From contig DFDW01000001.1 of the NCBI GenBank assembly GCA_002369315.1, forward strand, positions 83,387-147,386: DNA of 64,000 nt, in the 5' to 3' direction. The notes under the pieces are model-generated. The model was not told where the DNA came from and did not search any database. It was given only the letters and a program-made list of their open reading frames with translations. Made by a program: the position numbers and the translations under genes. Shown one piece after another: positions 23,379 to 31,590 of this stretch. The number at the start of each line of letters is the position of its first letter. The first letter of the stretch is position 1. Source of the DNA: Ruminococcaceae bacterium UBA3818. Its GTDB lineage: Bacteria > Bacillota > Clostridia > Oscillospirales > Ruminococcaceae.

Positions 23379-24461
23379 ATGAAAATTCGCAGATCCGTTT
23401 TAACCCTGTTTCTGGCCGCCGTGCTGATAGCCGTGTCCCTGACCGGATGCGGAAAAGGCAAGGATGAGGCGCTGGTCAAAAAAATCACCGGCACCGATCC
23501 GGAAACGACAGTCATGACCATTAACGGCTCGGATATTTCCGCCGAACTGTATTACTATTGGCTTTCCATCGTCTGTGAGGATACCGCCGCCTATTTTACG
23601 GACGGCATCCAGTGGGATGAAGTCCTTTACGATGACGTAACGGTTTCCGAGTACATCAAGTCCACTACCTTGAATACGCTGATCCAGTATCAGATTGTCA
23701 CGGATTTGGACAAAGAGTACCATCTGCAGGACGAAGAAGAAGTGCAGGCTTATCTGGACGAGGTGATTGCGAACAACATCGACAATTTCGGCAGCGAAGA
23801 GGAGTTTGAAAAAAGTCTGGCCAACGCCGGTGTAGGCCGGGAGACCATCCTGTACCTGTATAAAACGCAGTACCTTTACAGCGATCTGCAGGATAAACTC
23901 TATGCTGCCGGCGGTCCGTTGGAGGTAACCGATGCCGCTGTTCAGCAATACATCGACCAGAATTACGGTGCGGAAAACGGCAATTATTCCGCCAAGCATA
24001 TTCTTCTCAAAACAGTCGATGACGCAGGGGCCGCATTGCCCGAGGATGAAATCGCCCAGAAGAAAGCACAGGCGGAAAATCTGTTGGCGCAGCTGCGTGG
24101 CAGCGACGATCCCCAAACGCTGTTTAGCCAGTTGATGGCCGAATACAACGAGGATTCCGGCGAGCCGGAAGACGGCTATACCTTTGGCCCCGGGGAAATG
24201 GTGGACGAATTTTACAACGGCACCGCAGCGCTGGAAGAGTATGAGATCAGCGATCTGGTGGAAAGCCAGTTTGGCTATCATATCATCATGCGTCTGCCCA
24301 GCGAGATTCCCGCTGTGGAGGAAATCAAAGAATCTTACGCATTGGAGCTGTTCAGCGCTATGTTCCAGGAACGGGTGTCCGGCGCAAAAGTGGAATATAT
24401 CCAGGATATCACGCTGATGGAGCCAAAAGAATATTATACCGAATACAGCAAAGGTGAATAA
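23379..24461 (+). CDS. PrsA/SurA-like peptidyl-prolyl isomerase lipoprotein
   Basis: 360 residues. Lipoprotein signal peptide with lipobox VSLTGC (cysteine at about residue 24), then a SurA-N-like helical region (about 50-180) and a parvulin-type PPIase domain: YSAKHILLKTVDDAG (about 200), then FGPGEMVDEFYNG and VESQFGYHIIMRL (about 300). It should act at the outer face of the membrane, folding secreted proteins. GGAG before the start is modest. A terminator follows. Not linked to the neighbouring methyltransferase by function. Confidence 0.92.
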   Translation: MKIRRSVLTLFLAAVLIAVSLTGCGKGKDEALVKKITGTDPETTVMTINGSDISAELYYYWLSIVCEDTAAYFTDGIQWDEVLYDDVTVSEYIKSTTLNTLIQYQIVTDLDKEYHLQDEEEVQAYLDEVIANNIDNFGSEEEFEKSLANAGVGRETILYLYKTQYLYSDLQDKLYAAGGPLEVTDAAVQQYIDQNYGAENGNYSAKHILLKTVDDAGAALPEDEIAQKKAQAENLLAQLRGSDDPQTLFSQLMAEYNEDSGEPEDGYTFGPGEMVDEFYNGTAALEEYEISDLVESQFGYHIIMRLPSEIPAVEEIKESYALELFSAMFQERVSGAKVEYIQDITLMEPKEYYTEYSKGE

Positions 24462-24497
24462 AAGATTTGCCGGATTTTCCTTTTAACAGTTTCAATC

Positions 24498-24532
24498 AAA
24501 AAGGGACGGATTCCTATCCGTCCCTTTTTATT
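24498..24532 (+). terminator. Intrinsic terminator
   Basis: AAAAAGGGACGGA / TCCGTCCCTTTTT stem with a 6-base loop, between convergent genes; T-runs both ways. Confidence 0.9.
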
Positions 24533-24558
24533 GCAAAATTAAAATTTCTCTTTTCAAA

Positions 24559-25938
24559 TCACGTGTTTTGCTGCTGCGCGGCTTCATCTGCTTTGAGTTT
24601 TTTCATAAATCGAGCCAGAAAGAGGGAACTGATCGCCAACGTTAGCGCGTCAGACAGCGGCTGCGCCAGCTGTACGCCCAAAAGGTCAATCACATGGGGC
24701 AGGATCAGAATGATCGGCAAATAGAAAATTCCCTGCCGTGCGCAGGCCAAAATCGTCGCCTCCAACGATTTTCCGGTGGACTGCATCAGCATGTTGGTTG
24801 GGATGGACAGCGACATCAGCGGCAGCGCCACACATTGGGCCCGGAAAGCCAGCGCACCGATAGAGATAACCTCCAGATCATCCTTGCGGAACAGCGAAAC
24901 GATCTGCGGTGCAAAAAGGAAGCCAACAATGCACAGAGCGGTCATCAGGAAAAAGCCGGTTTTAACGGTAAACCAATACGACTTTCTGACCCTGTCATAC
25001 TTGGCGGCTCCGTAATTGTATCCCGCCACCGGCTGAAAGCCCTGGCCAATCCCCAGGATCACCGATTGGATGAACATAAACACCCGTCCTACGATGGACA
25101 TGGCCGCGACTGCCGCATCCCCGTAAACCGCCGCGTTTACGTTCAGCGCCACATTGGCGATGCTGGCCAATCCCTGGCGGCACAGAGACGGAAATCCGAT
25201 TTTAATAATCTGCGCGTAAGGCCCGAAACGGCGGGAAACACTTCGAATCGACAGTTTGGTAATGCTTTTGCCGGTTAAGAAACAGGAAAGCAAAATGGAA
25301 AAGCTGACGCATTGGCTGATCAGGGTGGCAATCGCCGCGCCGGAAATGCCAAGATCCAGTACAAAAATAAACAGCGGGTCCAGTGCGATATTCAGCACGC
25401 CGCCTAAAGTAAGGCCGATCATGGATAAAGCGGCCTTTCCTTCAGAGCGCAGAATATTATTGAGCACAAAGGACGCACACATAATCGGTGCGCCGAACAG
25501 AATATACTGCGCATAGCCTCTGGCGTAAGGCAGTATGGTCGGGGTCGTGCCTAAAAGGTCCATCAGTCCATCCACAAAGCTCAGACCGAAAACCGTCAGC
25601 AGCAATCCGAAAGTCAGTGCGCTGAAAAAAGCGGTGGAGCCGATGACGTTGGCGTCCTTTTGTTTTTGCTGGCCCAGCAGCCGGGAGATGTTGCTTCCCG
25701 CTCCCATGCCGAGCGTGAATCCCACCGCCTGGATAATTGCCATCAGCGAAAATACGATTCCCACAGCGCCGGTGGCGCTGGTCCCCAGCTGGGAAACAAA
25801 AAAGGTGTCCGCCATGTTGTAAATCGATGTTACCAACATGCTGATCGTCGTGGGAATTGCCAGTGAAACGATCAATTTGGAAACCGGTGTTTGGGTCATT
25901 TTCTCATATTGAGCTTGATCTGCTGCTTTTGGATTCAT
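24559..25938 (-). CDS. MATE-family multidrug efflux transporter
   Basis: 459 residues with twelve membrane helices. MATE start PVSKLIVSLAIPTTISMLVTSIYNMADTFFVSQLG (core IYNMADTFFVSQLG) and internal repeat NINAAVYGDAAVAAMSI-type segment (NAAVYGDAAVAAMSIV) are typical. It belongs to the DinF/MepA-like Na+ or H+ antiporter group that exports cationic drugs. Preceded by AAGGAGAAGAAAG; the stop of the MarR gene is 26 bases upstream, so regulator and pump form an operon under the promoter/operator at 26414-26482. Confidence 0.93.
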   Translation of the reverse strand: MNPKAADQAQYEKMTQTPVSKLIVSLAIPTTISMLVTSIYNMADTFFVSQLGTSATGAVGIVFSLMAIIQAVGFTLGMGAGSNISRLLGQQKQKDANVIGSTAFFSALTFGLLLTVFGLSFVDGLMDLLGTTPTILPYARGYAQYILFGAPIMCASFVLNNILRSEGKAALSMIGLTLGGVLNIALDPLFIFVLDLGISGAAIATLISQCVSFSILLSCFLTGKSITKLSIRSVSRRFGPYAQIIKIGFPSLCRQGLASIANVALNVNAAVYGDAAVAAMSIVGRVFMFIQSVILGIGQGFQPVAGYNYGAAKYDRVRKSYWFTVKTGFFLMTALCIVGFLFAPQIVSLFRKDDLEVISIGALAFRAQCVALPLMSLSIPTNMLMQSTGKSLEATILACARQGIFYLPIILILPHVIDLLGVQLAQPLSDALTLAISSLFLARFMKKLKADEAAQQQNT

Positions 25939-25964
25939 TCTTTCTTCTCCTTGATTTGCATATT

Positions 25965-26393
25965 TTATACCAATTCTTCCCCTGTCAGATTCCGGTACAT
26001 CCGCCGCAAAAAATTCTTCAATAAAGCTGTTTCCTCATCGGAAAACCCTTCCAATTCCCGCTGCTCTATTTCTGAAAAATGGACCTGCATCCGGGCAAAT
26101 ACCCGTCTGCCTTTCTCTGTGATAGCCACAGTCGCCGACCGTTTGTCTCCCTGCCGGTCTTCCCTGCGGATCAGTTCTTTTTCCTCCATGTTGGAAAGAA
26201 TCCGTGAAACGGTAGCCGGCTCAATGTTGTAATAAGCCGCAAGGTCCCTTTGCCTGCACTGATCGTGCTGGATCAGATAAGACAAAATTTTAGGCTGACC
26301 GGGCGAAAGTCCTTCCCGCGCCAAATAGGGGGAAACCGCTCCCTTCTGCGCGGAAAGCGCTTTGACAATCATCACATGAAATGGAATCTGCAA
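25965..26393 (-). CDS. MarR-family transcriptional regulator
   Basis: 142 residues from a TTG at 26393 with AGGAGGGA seven bases upstream. Winged-helix HTH: QPKILSYLIQHDQCRQRDLAAYYNIEPATVSRIL (core RQRDLAAYYNIEPATVSRIL) and the wing LIRREDRQGDKRSATVAIT (core REDRQGDKRSA), flanked by dimerisation helices. As the first gene of a regulator-pump operon, it most likely represses its own transcription and releases DNA when a substrate of the pump binds, as MepR does with MepA. The operator sits just downstream of the -10 box. Confidence 0.93.
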   Translation of the reverse strand: MQIPFHVMIVKALSAQKGAVSPYLAREGLSPGQPKILSYLIQHDQCRQRDLAAYYNIEPATVSRILSNMEEKELIRREDRQGDKRSATVAITEKGRRVFARMQVHFSEIEQRELEGFSDEETALLKNFLRRMYRNLTGEELV

Positions 26394-26413
26394 AACAATC
26401 CCTCCTGCTTTCC

Positions 26414-26445
26414 AATAGTTAGCTTTGCAACTATTAGCTTTGCAA
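26414..26445. promoter_or_regulatory. Candidate MarR operator: inverted and tandem repeats
   Basis: Inverted repeat AATAGTT-N8-AACTATT (26414-26435) combined with a direct repeat TTAGCTTTGCAA at 26419-26430 and 26434-26445 (15-base period). It lies 9-40 bases downstream of the -10 box, at the start of the marR-mate transcript, as expected for repressor blockage. Confidence 0.7.
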
Positions 26446-26453
26446 TAATTTGT

Positions 26454-26482
26454 ATTATACTGTGCGCCCACGCCTCTGTCAA
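26454..26482 (-). promoter_or_regulatory. Consensus promoter of the marR-mate operon
   Basis: On the minus strand: TTGACA (26482-26477), exactly 17 bases, TATAAT (26459-26454). Both hexamers are perfect sigma-A consensus, so the operon should be strongly expressed unless repressed. Confidence 0.85.
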
Positions 26483-26541
26483 TCCGAGCCACGATAAAAA
26501 TCCTGTCTTTTCAAGGCTGAAATTTTGCTCTCTTTGCACCC

Positions 26542-26575
26542 AAAAAAGGAGCGGGAAAAATCCGCTCCTTTTTCA
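26542..26575 (-). terminator. Intrinsic terminator
   Basis: AAAAAGGAGCGG / CCGCTCCTTTTT stem with a 7-base loop, 41 bases after the stop codon of the minus-strand GNAT gene. Confidence 0.85.
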
Positions 26576-26615
26576 TGGCCTGTTATGCACGACCCCGTAA
26601 AACCAAACTTTTTCC

Positions 26616-27353
26616 TTACCCTTTCCCCGATTCCTCTTCAAACAGCACTTCGTAGCTGCATACCCACGCTGGAAAATATCCTACGCGACAGGCAGTGCGC
26701 TGAGAAGCCAGGTTGCTGCTGGATGTTCCGTAGTAAGGGATTTTTCCCGCTTGGAGCACTGCCAAAGACAATTGAGAAATCAAAGCTGCTGCCAGGCCCT
26801 TTCCACGCCAATCCGGCAAAACGTCCACCCCCACCTGCCAAAGCATCTCACAGTCTTCACTGGCCCCTGCTATCCCCACCAGTCTCTCGCCGGCCCAGGC
26901 GGAAACCGCCAGCACATCCGGCCTTGGTCCATCAGGATCATATCCCAGCGCGTTGGAAAATCCCGGTATCCGATACAGCTCTTCCATCTGCTCTCTTTTG
27001 CTCCATTCCAATCGGATTTTATCCGGCGCCGAAAGGGAGCGCAGGCGCTTCGGGTCAGGCAAAAAATAATGTCCGAGGCTTCGCAAAAACGGCTGGGACC
27101 ATAAAGCATCCCGTTCCAGCGCGCCGAGCTGCCGCTGCAGCCCCGGGAGCAACGAAGCGGAAGCGCTGATTACCGTTCCCGCTCCGAAAGTGACCATATC
27201 GAAAGCCGGTCCCCGGCGTGAAAACGGCCTGTGTCCGGGCAGGTCGGCAGATGGGCAGAACCAGATCCCGGGCCGGTCAAAATCCGAAGCCGAACAGTTA
27301 AGATCAAGCGCCAGCTGCTTTTTGGCTTCCAGCACCATCTGCTGCTGATTCAT
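26616..27353 (-). CDS. GNAT acetyltransferase with long N-terminal region
   Basis: 245 residues from the ATG at 27353 (strong AGGAGG, and ATGA overlap with the glycosylase gene upstream). The C-terminal 100 residues carry the GNAT acetyl-CoA site: WQVGVDVLPDWRGKGLAAALI (core VLPDWRGKGLAAALI, about 175-190) followed by a Y-x-x-S-N-x-x-S motif GTSSSNLASQRTACRVGYFP (core SSNLASQRTACRVGYFP). The first 120 residues are of unknown fold. The substrate is unknown. Third and last gene of the acetyltransferase-glycosylase-acetyltransferase operon. Confidence 0.85.
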   Translation of the reverse strand: MNQQQMVLEAKKQLALDLNCSASDFDRPGIWFCPSADLPGHRPFSRRGPAFDMVTFGAGTVISASASLLPGLQRQLGALERDALWSQPFLRSLGHYFLPDPKRLRSLSAPDKIRLEWSKREQMEELYRIPGFSNALGYDPDGPRPDVLAVSAWAGERLVGIAGASEDCEMLWQVGVDVLPDWRGKGLAAALISQLSLAVLQAGKIPYYGTSSSNLASQRTACRVGYFPAWVCSYEVLFEEESGKG

Positions 27354-27859
27354 CTTTTTTCCTCCTGACAATAAGGCAAAATCGCGCGGTAAGCCCGCGT
27401 TAAATCGGACATCGGGCAAGCGCAGTTGGCCGGGCTGGTAGACGGAAGCAAAAAAGCCTTTTTCCCTGTTTCCGGCAGGCAAAACCGATTGTAAAGCTCA
27501 TACGCTTTTCGTCCCGTCGTAAAAACCGCCGCAATAGGGGCGGACTCCAATATTTCTGCAATGGGATTTGCTTTCGGTTCCCGAATGCTGCTGTCTGAAG
27601 CGCCTGCTATCACGCAGGAGGCCAACACATCCCACAAAGCAATGCGGTGGCGCAAACAAAATGCGCGCCGGGCGTCTGTGCCCTCCGGCGCTGGCTCCTC
27701 AAAAATCTGCGCCAGCACCGTCCAAAACCGGTTGCGAGGATGCGCATAATAAAATCCCGCCTCCCTGGATTTGGGAGACGGCATCGTCCCCAAAAGAAGC
27801 ACCCTGGAATCCTTGCCGCAGACAGGCGGCAGCGGATGGATCACCCGATTTTCCTCCAT
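27350..27859 (-). CDS. Uracil/deoxyinosine-DNA glycosylase of the MUG/UdgX-like superfamily
   Basis: 169 residues from the ATG at 27859 (GGGGGA upstream; a longer in-frame extension is the antisense of the acetyltransferase gene). Motifs of the family are in order: RVLLLGTMPSPKSREAGFYYAHPRNRFWTVL (core LLGTMPSPKSR and YAHPRNRFW), ALWDVLASC and the end motif LPSTSPANC. Such enzymes cut uracil, hypoxanthine or xanthine from deaminated DNA, the first step of base-excision repair. It is coupled to GNAT genes on both sides: 2 bases after one, 4-base overlap with the next. Confidence 0.88.
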   Translation of the reverse strand: MEENRVIHPLPPVCGKDSRVLLLGTMPSPKSREAGFYYAHPRNRFWTVLAQIFEEPAPEGTDARRAFCLRHRIALWDVLASCVIAGASDSSIREPKANPIAEILESAPIAAVFTTGRKAYELYNRFCLPETGKKAFLLPSTSPANCACPMSDLTRAYRAILPYCQEEKR

Positions 27860-27861
27860 CG

Positions 27862-28305
27862 CTATTCCCCCAGATTTTTGATAAAGCAGATGATACGGCC
27901 GGCCTCCGAAAAGCCGCCGCTCAAATGAAACTGTTGGCTTTCCCGGTTTTCCAGCGCGCAATCGGACCCCATTTCGAGACATCCTTTCTGCCTGCACCAT
28001 CTTTCGCATTCTCTCAGCAGCGCTTTTGCAAAACCTCGCCTTCTGTATTCCGGCGTTACGAATATCCCCTCCAGATATCCCACCGGCGAACCGGAAGAGC
28101 CTTCCACATAATCCCGCCGAATCCCGCATTGGGCAAAGCCTGCAGGTACATTCTGATCGTACAGTAGAAAAACAGCGGCATCGGGATTCTGAAGCAGTTG
28201 CTGAAACTCTCGCTCCAGCTCTTCCTGCTCGTGCGAGGGCCATAATCGCAGCGCCATCGCCGCCGCTTCACGCCACTGACCCGCTTTTGCCTGCCTGATT
28301 CCCAC
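27862..28305 (-). CDS. AAC(6')-like GNAT acetyltransferase
   Basis: 147 residues from the GTG at 28305, with AAAGGAG upstream; an ATG further up (28335) lacks a site. The whole chain is a GNAT fold, with VGYLEGIFVTPEYRRRGFAKALL (core YLEGIFVTPEYRRRGFAKALL) as the acetyl-CoA loop and GCLEMGSDCALENRESQQFHLSGGF (core EMGSDCALENRESQQFH) matching aminoglycoside 6'-N-acetyltransferases of the AAC(6')-I group. It might modify aminoglycosides, though intrinsic homologues often act on other amines. First gene of a three-gene operon with the glycosylase. Confidence 0.85.
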   Translation of the reverse strand: MGIRQAKAGQWREAAAMALRLWPSHEQEELEREFQQLLQNPDAAVFLLYDQNVPAGFAQCGIRRDYVEGSSGSPVGYLEGIFVTPEYRRRGFAKALLRECERWCRQKGCLEMGSDCALENRESQQFHLSGGFSEAGRIICFIKNLGE

Positions 28306-28354
28306 CTTTTTCACTCCTTTTTGATATTTTATCACATAATATTACAATTTGTAT

Positions 28355-29251
28355 TCATAAAAAAGAAAGTTGGTTTTCCTCATATCCACTTCGGATGATG
28401 GAGATGATCTGCGGCATGCGGTATTCCAACCCGCACGCCTGGCACGTCCTGACATACTCCTCCCACAGCCTGCCGGCCATTGGGGAATTGCAGCTGTAAT
28501 CGTCCCCATATGTTTTCCGGTACCGGGCGGACAGGCCGGGAAAGCGCTCATCCAGCCGGGCATAAAAATAGTCCCTCTGCCGATCCCGCATCGTCAGGCC
28601 AAACATGTTTCTGCCGCCATTGAAGATATATTTTGCCCCTGACTGCGCCGCTTTTTCGACAATGGCGCGGATATTTTCCGGCTTGTCGGTAATCCAGGGA
28701 AGAGACGGCATCAGCAAAACACCGGCGGTAATCCCCGCGCCCGATAGTTTTTGAAGCGCGTCAAACCGCCGGGAGGACAGCGGCGCAAATGGCTCGATCT
28801 GCCTGCTCAATTGGTCCTGTGCCGCGGTGATCGTGATGTTGACCGCCGCGGGCTGATACGCTTGGATGCGCTGCAAAACCGGTATATCCCGCACCACCAA
28901 GTCAGATTTGGTCGCGATTACGATTCCAAAACCGTACCGCGCGATTTTCTCTAGTACCCGCCTTGTCAAAAACTCCGTTTTTTCAAAAGGGTTATACGGA
29001 TCGCTCATCGAACCGGTATGCACGATACCGACCCGCCGCTTGGAGCGAAGTTCTCTCTCCAGCGTATCCAGCGCATCCTTTTTGGCGCGGACATGGTCAA
29101 AATCATCGATTCCATAACATTCGCTGCGGCTGTCGCAGTAAATGCAGCCGTGGCAGCATCCCCGGTACAGATTCATATTGTAATGGCATCCAAACCATTC
29201 GGTCTGCTCCCGGTAACCGGAAAGAATGGTTTTGGCAGGGATATACTCCAT
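28355..29251 (-). CDS. SPL/Rv2578c-like radical SAM protein
   Basis: 298 residues from the ATG at 29251. Radical SAM motif CCHGCIYC (C-x3-C-x2-C, about residues 33-40) after NLYRG, then DDFDHVRAKKDALDTLERELRSK (core FDHVRAKKDAL) and GSMSDPYNPFEK, which match the spore-photoproduct-lyase-related family. It should cleave SAM to a deoxyadenosyl radical. The residues specific to true SplB are not all evident, so the substrate is uncertain; DNA lesion repair or RNA modification are possible. It follows the DUF5131 gene by 13 bases and is probably co-transcribed. Confidence 0.85.
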   Translation of the reverse strand: MEYIPAKTILSGYREQTEWFGCHYNMNLYRGCCHGCIYCDSRSECYGIDDFDHVRAKKDALDTLERELRSKRRVGIVHTGSMSDPYNPFEKTEFLTRRVLEKIARYGFGIVIATKSDLVVRDIPVLQRIQAYQPAAVNITITAAQDQLSRQIEPFAPLSSRRFDALQKLSGAGITAGVLLMPSLPWITDKPENIRAIVEKAAQSGAKYIFNGGRNMFGLTMRDRQRDYFYARLDERFPGLSARYRKTYGDDYSCNSPMAGRLWEEYVRTCQACGLEYRMPQIISIIRSGYEENQLSFL

Positions 29252-29264
29252 ACCTGTCTCCCCT

Positions 29265-29978
29265 TTATAAGTAGTCCAGGCCCGCTTTTTTTGCCTGGCT
29301 GTGCTGAAACTTTCTCGGGACACGAAAAATCCTGCCGTCCCGCTCAAACCGCGCACCGGTCTGCATGAAGCGGAAAGGGATTCCCCGCAGCATGCACTGG
29401 CGGCGTAAATCCAACACCCACTCATAGCGGCACAGCCTTGCCTCATTTCCGGATTCGCCGCCCACAGTAAGCTGTTCTACCCAGTCGCCCAGATAATCGG
29501 ACAGATCGATCGGCCCCAGCAAAGGCGAGCAAACCAGCTGTTTGTGGCAAATCGGCGCCTCCCGGTAAATCGGCAGGCGGAAATCCGCCCGATCCTGGTT
29601 TTCCACCGTGCAGCAAATGGTGACATTTGGATATCCTTCCCCCCAATCCTGCGGAACACACTGGCTCAGGCGATGGATTCGTTTGGTAATCATAAAAAAA
29701 TGCAGATCCTGCCGCCTGGCGATCATCCGCCAAGCCTCTTCCCGCCAAGCATCCGCATCCTCCAGAAAAAAATCGGAGGTAAAGCAGGTATAGACCACTT
29801 CCCCTGCGGGGATTTTATAGCTTCCGTCCCGGTTTTTTTGAATCGGAAGAGTAAATTCCCGATTCTTTCGCACTGTATCCGGAATGCGGCCGTATCTGCT
29901 GTCCATCCGAAACACATAGCAATGGCGGCACCCTTCGCTGATTCGATGACAGCCGTGCCAAGGATTCCAGCCAGCCAA
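29265..29978 (-). CDS. DUF5131 (phage Gp37/Gp68-like) protein
   Basis: 237 residues if started at the TTG at 29978, which has a GGGGGG site 6 bases upstream and gives the usual beginning LAGWNPWHGC. The motif WHGCHRISEGCRHCYVFRMD (C-x7-C-x2-C) is the family hallmark and resembles a degenerate radical SAM/Fe-S motif. Other conserved parts: VYTCFTSDFFLED, FFMITKRIHRL, and GGESGNEARLCRYEWVLDLRRQC (core GGESGNEARLC). It pairs with the radical SAM gene directly downstream. Function unknown; an iron-sulfur enzyme of nucleic acid metabolism is a reasonable guess. Confidence 0.82.
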   Translation of the reverse strand: MAGWNPWHGCHRISEGCRHCYVFRMDSRYGRIPDTVRKNREFTLPIQKNRDGSYKIPAGEVVYTCFTSDFFLEDADAWREEAWRMIARRQDLHFFMITKRIHRLSQCVPQDWGEGYPNVTICCTVENQDRADFRLPIYREAPICHKQLVCSPLLGPIDLSDYLGDWVEQLTVGGESGNEARLCRYEWVLDLRRQCMLRGIPFRFMQTGARFERDGRIFRVPRKFQHSQAKKAGLDYL

Positions 29979-30097
29979 TCCCAGCCCCCCTTTTTTCAAC
30001 AAATTTGCTTTTTATTGGTTTTATGTTAGAATAGGCAAAGACGCAGCCAAACTGTTTTGAGTTTTTTCAATTTTTTGGCGGGAAGGAATGCTGTATC

Positions 30098-31054
30098 ATG
30101 CCTCGTTTTGTTTTTATTGTAAACCCGGTGGCGGGAAAAGGCCAACACGCAGCCGCTCTCTGCGACCGGATTGAAAAACACTTTGCCGGCCGGACACAGG
30201 ATTACGAAATTTACCGTACCTGCGGCCCACGGGATGCTTTTCGTTTTGTCCAGTCCTATCCGACGGAGAATGACGGCACTCAAATCTGTTTCGTCGCCTG
30301 CGGCGGAGACGGAACACTTCACGAAGTGGTAAATGGCGCCGCCGGGCGCCAGGATTGCGCAGTGTCAGTCATTCCCTGCGGTTCGGGGAACGATTATGTG
30401 AAAAATTTTGGCGGGGCCGACGCTTTCACCGATTTGGACCGGATAACCCGGGGCGCTCCTTATCCGGTTGATTTGCTGGACTGCTCCGGCGAATACGCGG
30501 TCAACCTGTGCAACATCGGGTTCGATGCCCGCGTAGCGCACCACATGTCCAAATTCAAGCGAATCCCGTTTGTTTCCGGTCCACTGGCCTACACTCTTTC
30601 GCTGCTGTTTTGCATTCTCGGGCCGATCAGCAGCGGGATGAGCATATCCTGCGAAGGGCAGGAACCAATGGATGAAAGCCTGATTCTGGCAGTGGCCGCC
30701 AATGGCTTTTGCTATGGCGGCGGATACTACCCTGCGCCGGACGCCTGCACCGCCGACGGCACAATGGAATTTTGCGGAATCCGGAAAATGTCCCGCTTTC
30801 AAATGTCTCAGTTTATCCGCATTTATCAAAAAGGCCAACACTTGGAAAATCAGCGGTTGGCTCCCAAAATCGTGTATCGCAAAGGAAGCAGCGTAACTTT
30901 GCGCGGCAAACATCCGTTAATCGTCTGTCTGGACGGGGAAATCCGGAAGAAAAAGGAACTGACGATCCGTTTGATTCCCGCCGCCCTGTCCTTCTGGCTC
31001 CCGTCGGGGACGGTACCGGCCAACCTGCCGGCGACCCACGCTGTTCAAAACTGA
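30098..31054 (+). CDS. Diacylglycerol/lipid kinase family protein
   Basis: 318 residues, AAGGA before the ATG. DagK/YegS-type catalytic domain: FIVNPVAGKG at the start, ACGGDGTLHEVVNG (nucleotide-binding GGDGT, about residues 69-82), VIPCGSGNDYVKN (GSGND), and a C-terminal beta-sandwich with conserved DG. It phosphorylates diacylglycerol or a related lipid at the cytoplasmic face of the membrane, returning it to phospholipid synthesis. Soluble, as expected for this class. Its 3' end overlaps the convergent VanZ gene by 10 bases. Confidence 0.92.
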   Translation: MPRFVFIVNPVAGKGQHAAALCDRIEKHFAGRTQDYEIYRTCGPRDAFRFVQSYPTENDGTQICFVACGGDGTLHEVVNGAAGRQDCAVSVIPCGSGNDYVKNFGGADAFTDLDRITRGAPYPVDLLDCSGEYAVNLCNIGFDARVAHHMSKFKRIPFVSGPLAYTLSLLFCILGPISSGMSISCEGQEPMDESLILAVAANGFCYGGGYYPAPDACTADGTMEFCGIRKMSRFQMSQFIRIYQKGQHLENQRLAPKIVYRKGSSVTLRGKHPLIVCLDGEIRKKKELTIRLIPAALSFWLPSGTVPANLPATHAVQN

Positions 31055-31590
31055 CTTTTTCCTTTCGCATTTTGCCTGGCGGCCGTGTAATCGGCCGCCT
31101 TTTTCCATAGGAATCCGGCAAAGAAAGCCAACAAAATCCCCGCTGCGGTTCCGGTGCTGTCCAGCAGCACGTCCTGCAGCTGGCCGCTCCTGCCCGGCAC
31201 AAGAAGCTGATGTATTTCATCGCTGATTGCGTAAACCGTACCCACCACCCAAGCGCGCACTACTTTTCTGCGCCGGCCTTGTTTTTGGATAGAAGCGCTC
31301 CAGTACAGCAGCACGCCCAATACCGCATAAACCAAAAAATGGGCCGTTTTCCGCACCAAAAACTGCGCGTTTTCCACCCATACCGCCTGCTCTTCGGCGG
31401 AAAGTTCGGAAAAACCCGGCCAGAACCAAAACGCCGTATGAAAGGCAGTCTGTCCGCTGAGATGGGAAGACTGCTCCGCGTTCTGCGACGAAAACGCGAA
31501 GATAAGCCCCATCCATAACAAGGTAAGCACCCCGGGCAAAAGCCGCCGGAAAATCCCTTTTCGGTTACTCTTTTGGTTCAACGCACCCAT
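31045..31590 (-). CDS. VanZ-family membrane protein
   Basis: 181 residues from the ATG at 31590; a TTG at 31581 would give a better-spaced ribosome site (AAGGA), so the start is open. VanZ-like signatures: LTLLWMGLIFAFSSQNAEQSS (core WMGLIFAFSSQNAEQS) in the first helix and loop, KTAHFLVYAVLGVLLYW in the middle, and ISDEIHQLLVPGRSGQLQDVLLDSTGTAAG (core DEIHQLLVPGRSG). Four helices. VanZ confers low-level teicoplanin resistance in the van cluster; chromosomal members such as this one have unknown roles. Overlaps the upstream Cdd1 gene. Confidence 0.9.
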   Translation of the reverse strand: MGALNQKSNRKGIFRRLLPGVLTLLWMGLIFAFSSQNAEQSSHLSGQTAFHTAFWFWPGFSELSAEEQAVWVENAQFLVRKTAHFLVYAVLGVLLYWSASIQKQGRRRKVVRAWVVGTVYAISDEIHQLLVPGRSGQLQDVLLDSTGTAAGILLAFFAGFLWKKAADYTAARQNAKGKSQF

